Below, piece by piece: positions 1-5,914 of a DNA stretch of 15,028 nt. The notes beneath the pieces are model-generated. The model did no database searches. It saw only the letters and a list, made by a program, of their open reading frames with translations, and had not been told where the DNA came from. The stretch comes from Bacteroidales bacterium (GTDB lineage Bacteria > Bacteroidota > Bacteroidia > Bacteroidales > UBA4181). The position numbers and the translations under genes were made by a program. Numbering within the stretch: the first letter of the stretch is position 1; every line of letters begins with the position of its first letter. Location: the NCBI GenBank assembly GCA_031259205.1, contig JAIRLS010000132.1:1-15028 (forward strand), written 5' to 3'.

Positions 1-410
1 ATTTTTCCCGACTCTTTTTCCGTCTTAATCAAGTCTTTCAGTTCGTCTATCGTCTTGCAGGGCGGTTTTTCCACAAAAACATTTTTTTTATGCAACAGGC
101 ATTTTTTCACTAAATTGTAATGCGAATCCGGATGAGCGCTAATAAAAAATCCATTTATTTCTTTATCGTTCAGGACGGATTCCATATCGCTTGTCCCCTG
201 TACGCCTAATTGACTTTTATTTATCAAATCAGCCGTTTCCCGACTTTTGACAACAATGTATTTAAGCGGGATATGCAAATAATGAATTACAGGATACAGG
301 TTGTTAAGACTGTGATTACCGATTCCGACAAAAGCATAATTTGAATCGAATCTGTTTTGAAGCGCCTGATTTTTTCGTATTTTCTTTAAAAACTCTACCA
401 AATTTCCCAT
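1..410 (-). CDS. Gfo/Idh/MocA-family oxidoreductase, N-terminal part (cut by the window edge)
   Basis: This is the N-terminal NAD(P)-binding half of a Gfo/Idh/MocA-type sugar or inositol dehydrogenase-like enzyme. It reads 136 codons from ATG at 408-410 and runs off base 1. Residues 25-36 (YAFVGIGNHSLN) form the beta strand and glycine-rich turn of a Rossmann fold. Residues 86-92 (NGFFISA) and the HPDSHYNL segment match the second strand region, where the family reads 'vdavviatp..hh'. Residues 111-117 (VFVEKPP) are the family's hallmark EKP, whose lysine contacts cofactor and substrate. About 24 residues precede the Rossmann fold, a little more than usual. The substrate cannot be told because the C-terminal domain is outside the window. 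Such genes often sit in surface-polysaccharide clusters, and the AT-rich composition here would fit that, but this is inference. Confidence 0.85.
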   Translation of the reverse strand, partial: MGNLVEFLKKIRKNQALQNRFDSNYAFVGIGNHSLNNLYPVIHYLHIPLKYIVVKSRETADLINKSQLGVQGTSDMESVLNDKEINGFFISAHPDSHYNLVKKCLLHKKNVFVEKPPCKTIDELKDLIKTEKESGK

Positions 411-433
411 TTTTATAATTTTTTTTTCAACTG

Positions 434-467
434 CAAAATTAGCATTAAATTTCTAATTACACACAAA
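434..467 (-). promoter_or_regulatory. Bacteroidota-type promoter for the oxidoreductase gene
   Basis: On the minus strand a TAATTTTG box (434-441) fits the TAnnTTTG -7 consensus of the Bacteroidota primary sigma factor. A TTTG (464-467) lies 22 bases upstream, slightly wider than the usual 19-21. The box ends 23 bases before the ATG at 410, giving a short A-rich leader without a Shine-Dalgarno sequence. Confidence 0.5.
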
Positions 468-477
468 AAGGATAAAA

Positions 478-750
478 ATGTCCGGTAAGATTTATAGAAG
501 AAACGCATATAAAAATTTTAAGATTTCCAAGTGCGTAGAATGAAAAGGCAAATACAATTTGTGTGAAATAATTGATTTACAAATAGACGAAGCCCGTATA
601 CTAAAAAATGCCGGTAACAAAACCGGATTTAGAAACTAAAAAGAGCGACAAATAAACATTAAAAGCATAATTGAATATTTGTCGCTTGAAAAAAGTAAGT
701 CGTTCAAAATAGGATGCTTCTGTGTAGGAAGAGTGCTCATGCGGAGATGA
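478..750 (+). pseudogene. Possible decayed ORF with in-frame stops, unrecognised
   Basis: One plus-strand frame starting at ATG 478 reads protein-like text in three blocks separated by single stops at 541-543 and 637-639, and ends at 748-750. The blocks are 21, 31 and 36 residues. The second contains LCEIIDLQIDEARILKNAG and the third contains INIKSIIEYLSLEKSKSFKI, both with plausible helical patterns. This could be a gene fragment with two nonsense mutations, or AT-rich DNA that happens to read through. I do not recognise a family. The third block overlaps the inverted repeat at 644-686, which weakens the coding reading. Confidence 0.2.
644..686. repeat. 11-bp perfect inverted repeat with 21-base spacer
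   Basis: AGCGACAAATA at 644-654 is the exact reverse complement of TATTTGTCGCT at 676-686. The 21-base spacer is AT-rich. No T-tract follows on either strand, so a simple terminator is unlikely. It may be an RNA hairpin, an operator, or the remnant of an element end. Confidence 0.6.
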
Positions 751-755
751 TATCC

Positions 756-763
756 TATCTTTG
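756..763 (+). promoter_or_regulatory. Rightward -7 box TATCTTTG upstream of the 60-aa ORF
   Basis: TATCTTTG followed by C fits the Bacteroidota -7 consensus TAnnTTTG exactly. There is no clear TTTG at 19-21 bases upstream, so the -33 half is weak. The box overlaps one arm of a 7-bp inverted repeat, ATAGGAT (709-715) and ATCCTAT (752-758). It lies 58 bases before the ATG at 822. Confidence 0.4.
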
Positions 764-821
764 CTACATTACGTGCTTATAATATACAATTTCTGTGCCA
801 AAATAAAATATCGTTATTTTA

Positions 822-1004
822 ATGAAAATCAAAAACATGGAAATATTTGAAAACATTCCTGAATTTTCACAGGATCCGTTCGTATCGGCGGTAATTAATG
901 GATATTTATTTGATATTCCATACTTTGTGATTAAAATTAGAAGTATCCACAAATGTTTTGAAATTTTCGTTTCGGAAAATAGAATTTTTGTTCCGTCCGG
1001 ATAA
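822..1004 (+). CDS. Possible small protein, 60 aa, unknown function
   Basis: A 60-codon frame runs from ATG 822 to a TAA at 1002-1004. A second in-frame ATG at 837 is equally possible as the start. The product mixes hydrophobic and charged residues, with no signal peptide, no strongly hydrophobic transmembrane segment and no motif I know. In its favour are the -7 box upstream and the A-rich leader typical of this phylum. Against it are the short length, the AT-rich decayed surroundings, and an overlapping open frame on the other strand (764-952). It could be a fragment of a lost gene. I would treat it as a candidate only. Confidence 0.3.
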   Translation: MKIKNMEIFENIPEFSQDPFVSAVINGYLFDIPYFVIKIRSIHKCFEIFVSENRIFVPSG

Positions 1005-1104
1005 AATTTAATTTTCTCTACTGACCGGCAAACATGAAATAGCGCCTCAAAAAAGAGGTAGCCAAAATAATTTTCCTTCCCGAGCCATACGGAAGAAACA
1101 TCCG

Positions 1105-3570
1105 TTATTCCTGAAAATAGATTCTTTTAACTCTTGGCGCAATGCGTGTCAGTACTTCGTAGGGAATGGTCTGCATCCGGCAGGCCAGTTCGCTCAACGG
1201 CGCGTCTTTTCCGAAGATGGTAACCGTGTCGCCTTCGCCGGCGTCGGTATCTGTAAGGTCGATAGCGCACATGTCCATGCTGATGTTGCCTATCGTAGGC
1301 GTCCGTTTGCCTTTGACGGCGAAACAGCCTGTTCCGTTGCCTAACATACGGTGCAGGCCGTCGGCATATCCTACCGGAACAATGCCTATCCGTGTTGGCG
1401 TCCGGGCGATGAATTTACGGTTGTATCCCACGCTTTCGCCGGCCGGAATGTCTTTTACCTGTATGATGACACTGTTTAAGGATGCGACCGGCTGTACCTT
1501 GCTGTTATCGACGGCGCTGAAACCGTGCAGGCCGATGCCCAGCCGCACCATGTCGAACTGAGCCTCCGGAAAACGCTCTATTCCGGCCGAATTAAGAATA
1601 TGACGCAGAAAAGAGTATCCTGTTTCGTCTTCAAGTTGTTTACTCATCGTGCGGAAAGCGTCCACCTGTTGGCGGACAAAATAATCCAGCGAAGGATCGT
1701 CGCTGCCGGCAAGGTGAGAGAATACCGATTTTACGAGAATGTACGGCTGCCGGCGGAGAATATCGGCCAGTCCGGTCAGTTCGTGCGCCAAAAAACCTAA
1801 CCGGTGCATACCGGTATCAAGTTTGATATGAACAGGATAATCGTAAATCACATGTTCGGACAACGTTTGTATGAATTGTTCCAGCAGTCTGAAATGATAT
1901 ATTTCCGGTTCCAGACGGTAACGAATCAGCGTTTCGATGGCGCTTTCTTCCGGATTCATCACCATAATGGGAAGGGTGATGCCGTTTTCGCGCAGTTCTT
2001 TTCCTTCGTCGGCGAATGCCACCGCCAGACAGTCAGCCCGGTGATGTTGCAGTAAACCGGCAATTTCAGCGCTTCCGTTGCCGTAGGCAAAGGCTTTCAC
2101 CATTACTGCCATCTTCACACCCGGACGTAACAAAGACTTGAAATAGTTATAATTGTGAATGACCGCCGAAAGATTAATTTCCATCACCGTTTTATTCACC
2201 TGGTCTTCCAAAAACCGTATAATCCGTTCAAATTCAAATTTCCGCGAGCCTTTCACAAGAATGGCTTCTTTGTCAAAGCGGATATCGTTGCCCAAATGGT
2301 TCAGCAACTCCTCTGTGGTCGTGAAAAAACGTTTTTCACACGAGAAACATGCTGCATGAGCTGATATTTCAGCGCCGACGCCTATCAGCCGGTCGATTTT
2401 TTTCCCCGCAAGCAGGTCGGCTATTTCCCGATAAAGATCGTCCTGCGACTTGCCCGACTGTAAAATGTCCGACAGTATCACCGTTTTGACGGGATGCTGA
2501 TGCTGACGCGCCAACAAATCAAGCGCAATGGAAAGAGAGCCGGTATCCGAATTATAAGTATCGTTGACGAGGGTGCAGTTGCGGACGCCTTTTTTCAGAT
2601 CGAGCCGCATGGCCACGGGCGTCAGGCGGGCAATCCTGCCGGCAATCACCTCCGGGGGATAATCCATGAAAAGCAGCAGCGTCGTCACATGCAAGGCATT
2701 TTCGATTGAAGCATGGTCTGAAAAAGGAATGGTTAAATCGAAATTTTTCCCCGCATATTCGACGCGATACTGCCCGTTACTGTCCGACGGAATGATCCGG
2801 ACGTCGGATGGGGCATGTATCGCCCACGAAAAAAGGGATACTGCTCTAAACTCCGCGTCTTTTTCAAGTATTCCGGCTACTTCGGCATGATCTCTACAAT
2901 AAATGACAGTGCGGCAACGGTGGAATAATTTCAGTTTTTCCGACGCTTTTTCTTTCATAGAGGCAAAATTTTCCTGATGCGCTTCACCCAAATGGGTGAA
3001 AATGCCGATGTCGGGCAATATCATCGCTTGCAGGCGTTTCATTTCGCCCGGATATGAAATGCCCGCCTCGAAAATTGCCAAATCGTGCTTTTCGTCCAGC
3101 AGCAATACCGACAAAGGCACTCCTGTTTGCGAGTTGTAGCTTTTCGGACTGCGCACGATATTCTTTTCCTGATGTACCGTCTGATAAATCCATTCTTTCA
3201 CCACTGTTTTCCCGTTACTGCCCGTAATGCCGATCACCGGCGTAAGAAAGCGGCGGCGATGGCAGGCCGCCAGCAGTTGCAAAGAATGTAAAACGTTCGG
3301 CACAAGAAGGTAATTGGCCGGTGCAAAGGCAGAAACGGCAGGAAGGGTGGCCGGCGGCCTGCTGACGACAAATGAACGGACGCCCTGCCGGTACAACTCT
3401 TCGATATAATCGTGTCCGTCGTTGCGTTCGCCCGGAATAGCGAAAAACAAAGTGTTTGCCGGATAAAGCAACGAACGGCTGTCGGTAAGGACATGCCGCA
3501 CCGTGCAATTACCGTCGCCGGTTAATTCTCCATGGATCAGTCGAGCTATGTCTGCAAGCCTGTATTCCAT
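1105..3570 (-). CDS. murF-alr: Bifunctional MurF ligase / alanine racemase (821 aa)
   Basis: This is a fusion of UDP-N-acetylmuramoyl-tripeptide:D-alanyl-D-alanine ligase (residues about 1-455) with PLP-dependent alanine racemase (about 460-821). Both are cytoplasmic peptidoglycan-precursor enzymes. The racemase makes D-Ala, and MurF adds D-Ala-D-Ala to the UDP-MurNAc-tripeptide. MurF features are the N-terminal substrate domain, the ATP loop GITGSNGKT at 114-122, FEAGISYPGEM at 167-177, and the nucleotide motif NDTYNSDTGS at 336-345. Racemase features are VKAFAYGNG with the PLP lysine K492, the GMHRLGF arginine R590, SAGIERFP at 661-668, GYNRKF with the likely catalytic tyrosine Y716, and NISMDM at 762-767. 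The fused length is normal for Bacteroidota. Its ATG lies 3 bases after the stop of the upstream transporter gene, so translation is probably coupled. It is the last gene of the xseB operon. Confidence 0.96.
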   Translation of the reverse strand: MEYRLADIARLIHGELTGDGNCTVRHVLTDSRSLLYPANTLFFAIPGERNDGHDYIEELYRQGVRSFVVSRPPATLPAVSAFAPANYLLVPNVLHSLQLLAACHRRRFLTPVIGITGSNGKTVVKEWIYQTVHQEKNIVRSPKSYNSQTGVPLSVLLLDEKHDLAIFEAGISYPGEMKRLQAMILPDIGIFTHLGEAHQENFASMKEKASEKLKLFHRCRTVIYCRDHAEVAGILEKDAEFRAVSLFSWAIHAPSDVRIIPSDSNGQYRVEYAGKNFDLTIPFSDHASIENALHVTTLLLFMDYPPEVIAGRIARLTPVAMRLDLKKGVRNCTLVNDTYNSDTGSLSIALDLLARQHQHPVKTVILSDILQSGKSQDDLYREIADLLAGKKIDRLIGVGAEISAHAACFSCEKRFFTTTEELLNHLGNDIRFDKEAILVKGSRKFEFERIIRFLEDQVNKTVMEINLSAVIHNYNYFKSLLRPGVKMAVMVKAFAYGNGSAEIAGLLQHHRADCLAVAFADEGKELRENGITLPIMVMNPEESAIETLIRYRLEPEIYHFRLLEQFIQTLSEHVIYDYPVHIKLDTGMHRLGFLAHELTGLADILRRQPYILVKSVFSHLAGSDDPSLDYFVRQQVDAFRTMSKQLEDETGYSFLRHILNSAGIERFPEAQFDMVRLGIGLHGFSAVDNSKVQPVASLNSVIIQVKDIPAGESVGYNRKFIARTPTRIGIVPVGYADGLHRMLGNGTGCFAVKGKRTPTIGNISMDMCAIDLTDTDAGEGDTVTIFGKDAPLSELACRMQTIPYEVLTRIAPRVKRIYFQE

Positions 3571-3573
3571 GTT

Positions 3574-4281
3574 TTACAAGCCCAGAAAGAGAATGGCAAA
3601 CCCGCTCAAACATATTGTGCCTCCGGCGATGGCATGCATGTAACGATTGAGGTGCTTAAACGGAAGGAATTTCAATCCGTAATAACCTGCTGTCACTGCT
3701 GCGCACATCGTGGCAATGGTGACGGTGGAAAACAGCAGGGCGACGGCAATAATACCGTTGGCGTCGTGACGAATAGCCGGCTCTATCACTAAAGGAATCA
3801 TTATCTCACAGGGACCCAGCACAAAAATAATAAACAGCGCCCATGGCGTCAGCCGCTGGGAATCATTATGATGTACATGAACGTGTTCGTGCCGGTGCGT
3901 ATGCTCGTGAGTGTGTTCATTTCCGTTTTCGTGGAAATGCAAATGTGTGTGCGGCCTGTTTTTGATGCTTTTGAAGACGCCCCATACCATGTAGGTAAAC
4001 CCGAAAAGGAAAAGCGCCCATCCGGCAAGACCTCCGCGAACTTCTTCGAAAGCCTCTATCTGGGTGACGCCGTATCCGATGCCGGCGCCCGCCAGCCCGA
4101 TGACGATTGAACCGGCCACATGCCCGACGCCACAGCCCGCTGTAATGAGCAATGTCCGTTTTAAGCTCCACCCGCGGGCTTTAGACATGACGATAAACGG
4201 CAAATAATGATCAGGACCAAAGATGGTATGCGTAAAAGCGGCTATAACAGCGGCTACCAGTATAATGTGAATATCCGACAT
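3574..4281 (-). CDS. UreH/NicO-like membrane transporter with His-rich loop (235 aa)
   Basis: This is an inner-membrane protein with about six hydrophobic segments: near residues 5-30, 43-72, 83-103, 146-170, 175-202 and 215-235. The first segment carries HTIFGPDHYLPF (18-29), resembling the His/Asp-His metal-ligand signature of nickel/cobalt transporters (NicO/RcnA) and UreH-like proteins. A cytoplasmic or periplasmic loop at 111-138 holds 13 histidines alternating with other residues, typical of metal-binding loops in Ni, Co or Zn transporters. It may be annotated elsewhere as a TauE/SafE-like or DsbD_2-like protein. Metal transport is inferred, and the ion and direction are unknown. I start it at ATG 4281, 11 bases after the xseB stop. 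An in-frame extension to 4392 would add 37 non-hydrophobic residues overlapping xseB and is unlikely. It lies between xseB and murF-alr in one operon. Confidence 0.8.
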   Translation of the reverse strand: MSDIHIILVAAVIAAFTHTIFGPDHYLPFIVMSKARGWSLKRTLLITAGCGVGHVAGSIVIGLAGAGIGYGVTQIEAFEEVRGGLAGWALFLFGFTYMVWGVFKSIKNRPHTHLHFHENGNEHTHEHTHRHEHVHVHHNDSQRLTPWALFIIFVLGPCEIMIPLVIEPAIRHDANGIIAVALLFSTVTIATMCAAVTAGYYGLKFLPFKHLNRYMHAIAGGTICLSGFAILFLGL

Positions 4282-4292
4282 TTTCGTGTGAT

Positions 4293-4526
4293 TTATTTGT
4301 CCGTTTCTATTTTTTCCGTTTTGACTGTTCCGGAAACATCGCGCATGATATATTCCACTTCCTGTCCCGTTTGGAACAGTCTTTCCTTGCAAATTTTCAG
4401 CAATTCCGCTGCGCGTTTGATTTCCGACGTTAATGTATCAACATCAGTTTCGCCGCTTTCGATTTTTTCCAAAATATCCTCTATCTCTTCCGTAGCTTCA
4501 CGGTAACTGATCTTTTCTTCCGACAT
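4293..4526 (-). CDS. xseB: Exodeoxyribonuclease VII small subunit (77 aa)
   Basis: This is the small subunit of exonuclease VII, which degrades single-stranded DNA together with the large subunit XseA. The sequence fits the short helical-hairpin family. It opens with ISYREATEEIEDILEKIESG (residues 6-25), matching the usual 'sfeeal.eLe.iv..LE.ge' pattern. LTSEIKRAAELLKICKERL then forms the second helix. The 77-residue length is normal for the family. The start at ATG 4526 is fixed by a strong promoter just upstream. A longer reading frame to 4682 would run through that promoter and into the esterase gene. It is the first gene of the operon with the transporter and murF-alr. The large-subunit gene xseA is not in this window. 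Confidence 0.88.
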   Translation of the reverse strand: MSEEKISYREATEEIEDILEKIESGETDVDTLTSEIKRAAELLKICKERLFQTGQEVEYIMRDVSGTVKTEKIETDK

Positions 4527-4549
4527 GTTTTTCTTTATTATGAATGTTG

Positions 4550-4581
4550 CAAACATATATGATTTTTTCCAGATATGCAAA
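4550..4581 (-). promoter_or_regulatory. Promoter of the xseB-transporter-murF/alr operon
   Basis: On the minus strand TATGTTTG (4550-4557) is an exact TAnnTTTG -7 box. TTTG (4578-4581) lies exactly 20 bases upstream. This is a textbook Bacteroidota promoter. It leaves a leader of roughly 20 bases before the xseB ATG at 4526. Confidence 0.75.
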
Positions 4582-4653
4582 TTTTTTCCGCCAATGCGCC
4601 GGAGAAAGGAAAATGCTTCTTCGTTCCCTGCTAACAGCCTCCGCTGCCGGCCG

Positions 4654-5517
4654 TTAATACTGCATGAACGATTTGGAAACAAATTCCATCACTAAAGGCA
4701 GTTCGCTACGCCAATAAGACCATGTATGCGCACCGTCCTTGATTCTAAATTCGTGACGGATATCATTCTTACGGAAAAGGATGTGCAACAGACTGTTACC
4801 TTCATACAGGAAATCGTCGTCGCCGCAACTGATATACCACCGGACTTCCTTGATTTTTTTCTTCTTCTCGTCGGACGCGGTTTTCAAGAGATTTTCAATA
4901 TTGTGGCGGTCAAAATAAGCGCTGATTTGCTGTTCAGTGAATTTGCCGTCTTTGTGCCGTATTTTGAATTGTTCAAATTCCCAATTGCCGGTAGATGCAC
5001 TCAACGGCGCGGCGGCGGCAAATACTTCCGGACGGTGCAGCGAATAAAAAACCGTTCCGCCTCCTCCCATCGAAAGCCCGGATATGGCACGATACCTCCT
5101 TTCGCTACGCACCCTGTACGTTTTTTCAATGTGGGGGATAAGTTCCTCGAAGAAAAAATCCTCATAATTGAAATTTCCTCCAATGTCGTTAAAATATCCT
5201 TTTATTCCGGTATTGGCATCGGGCATCACGATGATCATGGGAGCGGCTTTTCCTTCTGCTATCGCCTGATCGGCGATGTGTTGCACCTGACCGAATTGAA
5301 CCCATCCGGTGTGGTCGTCGCCCGAACCGTGCAAAAGATACAATACGGGATAGCTCCGGTCGGTTTCGTCGTAGCCTTCCGGCAAATAAACGGCATATTT
5401 GCGATCCATTTTCAAAACGGCGCTTTTAACAGTCCGCGTTTCAAATACTTTTCCGCCCCACGCCGACGCCCAATACGGAAGACAGAACAACAAAAAAATG
5501 AGAAATAACTTTTTCAT
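4654..5517 (-). CDS. Exported esterase, alpha/beta-hydrolase (putative esterase D / CE1-like), 287 aa
   Basis: This is a secreted serine esterase of the PF00756 type, the group that includes acetyl-xylan and feruloyl esterases and S-formylglutathione hydrolase. A signal peptide covers residues 1-19 (MKKLFLIFLLFCLPYWASA). YPVLYLLHGSGDDHTGW (56-72) carries the oxyanion-hole HG. GLSMGGGG gives nucleophile S149. CGDDDFLYEGN (231-241) supplies the acid, probably D235. GAHTWSYW supplies H264. The triad is complete and the length is typical. It is exported, so it acts in the periplasm or at the cell surface, likely removing acyl or feruloyl groups from plant polysaccharide; the substrate is inferred. 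It appears monocistronic, because the xseB operon downstream has its own promoter. The start ATG is fixed by the signal peptide. Confidence 0.9.
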   Translation of the reverse strand: MKKLFLIFLLFCLPYWASAWGGKVFETRTVKSAVLKMDRKYAVYLPEGYDETDRSYPVLYLLHGSGDDHTGWVQFGQVQHIADQAIAEGKAAPMIIVMPDANTGIKGYFNDIGGNFNYEDFFFEELIPHIEKTYRVRSERRYRAISGLSMGGGGTVFYSLHRPEVFAAAAPLSASTGNWEFEQFKIRHKDGKFTEQQISAYFDRHNIENLLKTASDEKKKKIKEVRWYISCGDDDFLYEGNSLLHILFRKNDIRHEFRIKDGAHTWSYWRSELPLVMEFVSKSFMQY

Positions 5518-5553
5518 GACAAAATAATTTTAAATGTGAGATAAATAATCGCG

Positions 5554-5561
5554 TAAAAGTA
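5554..5561 (-). promoter_or_regulatory. Weak -7-like box upstream of the esterase gene
   Basis: TACTTTTA on the minus strand matches seven of eight positions of an expected TACTTTTG-type -7 box. It lies 36 bases before the esterase ATG. No TTTG is found at the usual 19-21 base spacing; the nearest one is only 13 bases upstream. Confidence 0.3.
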
Positions 5562-5606
5562 ATCATTTTTTATTCAAATGTGATATTGCTTGTTAAAAAG
5601 GTTAAA

Positions 5607-5855
5607 TCTTTTATTGAGGCGTTGTTAGTCGGCGGACTGTTCCATCCGTGTTTTGTTTCCCGATTTCTTCTCATCTCTCTTAAAAGCCCTCGAAGGACTT
5701 GATTTTCATAACCGCAGGTCGCTGACCTGCGGTTATGAAAGTTACGTCCTTTCAGGACGTTCCGCATTCTCCAAAGCGGATGGATTTTCAGACGCACGCC
5801 GTGCGTCTCTACAGGAGGTCAGAAGAATTGTTTTTCATAGCGCCTCAATAAAAGA
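5607..5855. repeat. Intergenic element with 15-bp terminal inverted repeats and a chain of hairpins
   Basis: TCTTTTATTGAGGCG at 5607-5621 is the exact inverse of 5841-5855, bounding a 249-bp segment. Inside lie five short palindromes. AGTC/GACT is at 5627-5638. A 17-bp perfect stem with a 3-base loop is at 5704-5740. ACGTCC/GGACGT is at 5744-5760. TCCGC/GCGGA is at 5761-5780. AGACGCAC/GTGCGTCT is at 5790-5808. Both strands contain short open frames here, but they translate the same palindrome and show no protein family. The architecture suggests a MITE-like or REP/BIME-like mobile repeat. No clear target-site duplication is visible. It fills most of the 397-base gap between ftsK and the esterase gene. 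Confidence 0.6.
5704..5740. repeat. 17-bp perfect hairpin inside the intergenic element
   Basis: TTTCATAACCGCAGGTC (5704-5720) pairs perfectly with 5724-5740 across a GCT loop. Flanking AAGGAC (5693-5698) and GTCCTT (5746-5751) can extend the pairing imperfectly. No T-tract follows, so it is not a plain terminator. It is strong enough to block read-through or protect RNA ends. Confidence 0.8.
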
Positions 5856-5914
5856 ATTACCCCAAATTGTTAATAACCGCCGATTTTGCAATTTTTAATG
5901 CGTTACTCCTGCTT

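Larger units (their letters stand above)
411..821. other. AT-rich gene-poor stretch with a broken reading frame
   Basis: No intact gene is visible here. It holds the promoter of the leftward oxidoreductase gene, a plus-strand frame interrupted by stops (478-750), an 11-bp inverted repeat (644-686), and a rightward -7 box (756-763). The composition is clearly richer in A and T than the genes from 1105 onward, which fits the edge of an accessory region. Confidence 0.6.

Noticed and set aside
611..626. CCGGT/ACCGG hairpin as a terminator
   Set aside because: The stem is only 5 bp and is followed by no T-tract on either strand.
1045..1058. CCTC/GAGG hairpin as the murF-alr terminator
   Set aside because: The stem is 4 bp with the A/T run in the loop rather than after the stem. 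The sequence is better explained as a partial copy of the terminal repeat.
4282..4392. N-terminal extension of the transporter
   Set aside because: The extra 37 residues are polar, overlap the 3' end of xseB, and precede an ATG that begins the first hydrophobic segment naturally.
4527..4682. Longer xseB start
   Set aside because: It would run through the consensus promoter at 4550-4581 and into the esterase 3' end, and XseB is normally 60-80 residues.
4726..5508. 260-codon plus-strand frame opposite the esterase gene
   Set aside because: It is the antisense of a complete, motif-bearing esterase with signal peptide and triad. It shows no family features of its own.
5570..5898. Short overlapping frames on both strands (5570-5797 minus, 5653-5898 plus)
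   Set aside because: Both translate the same palindromic repeat and so share near-identical text on opposite strands. This is a repeat artefact, not two genes.
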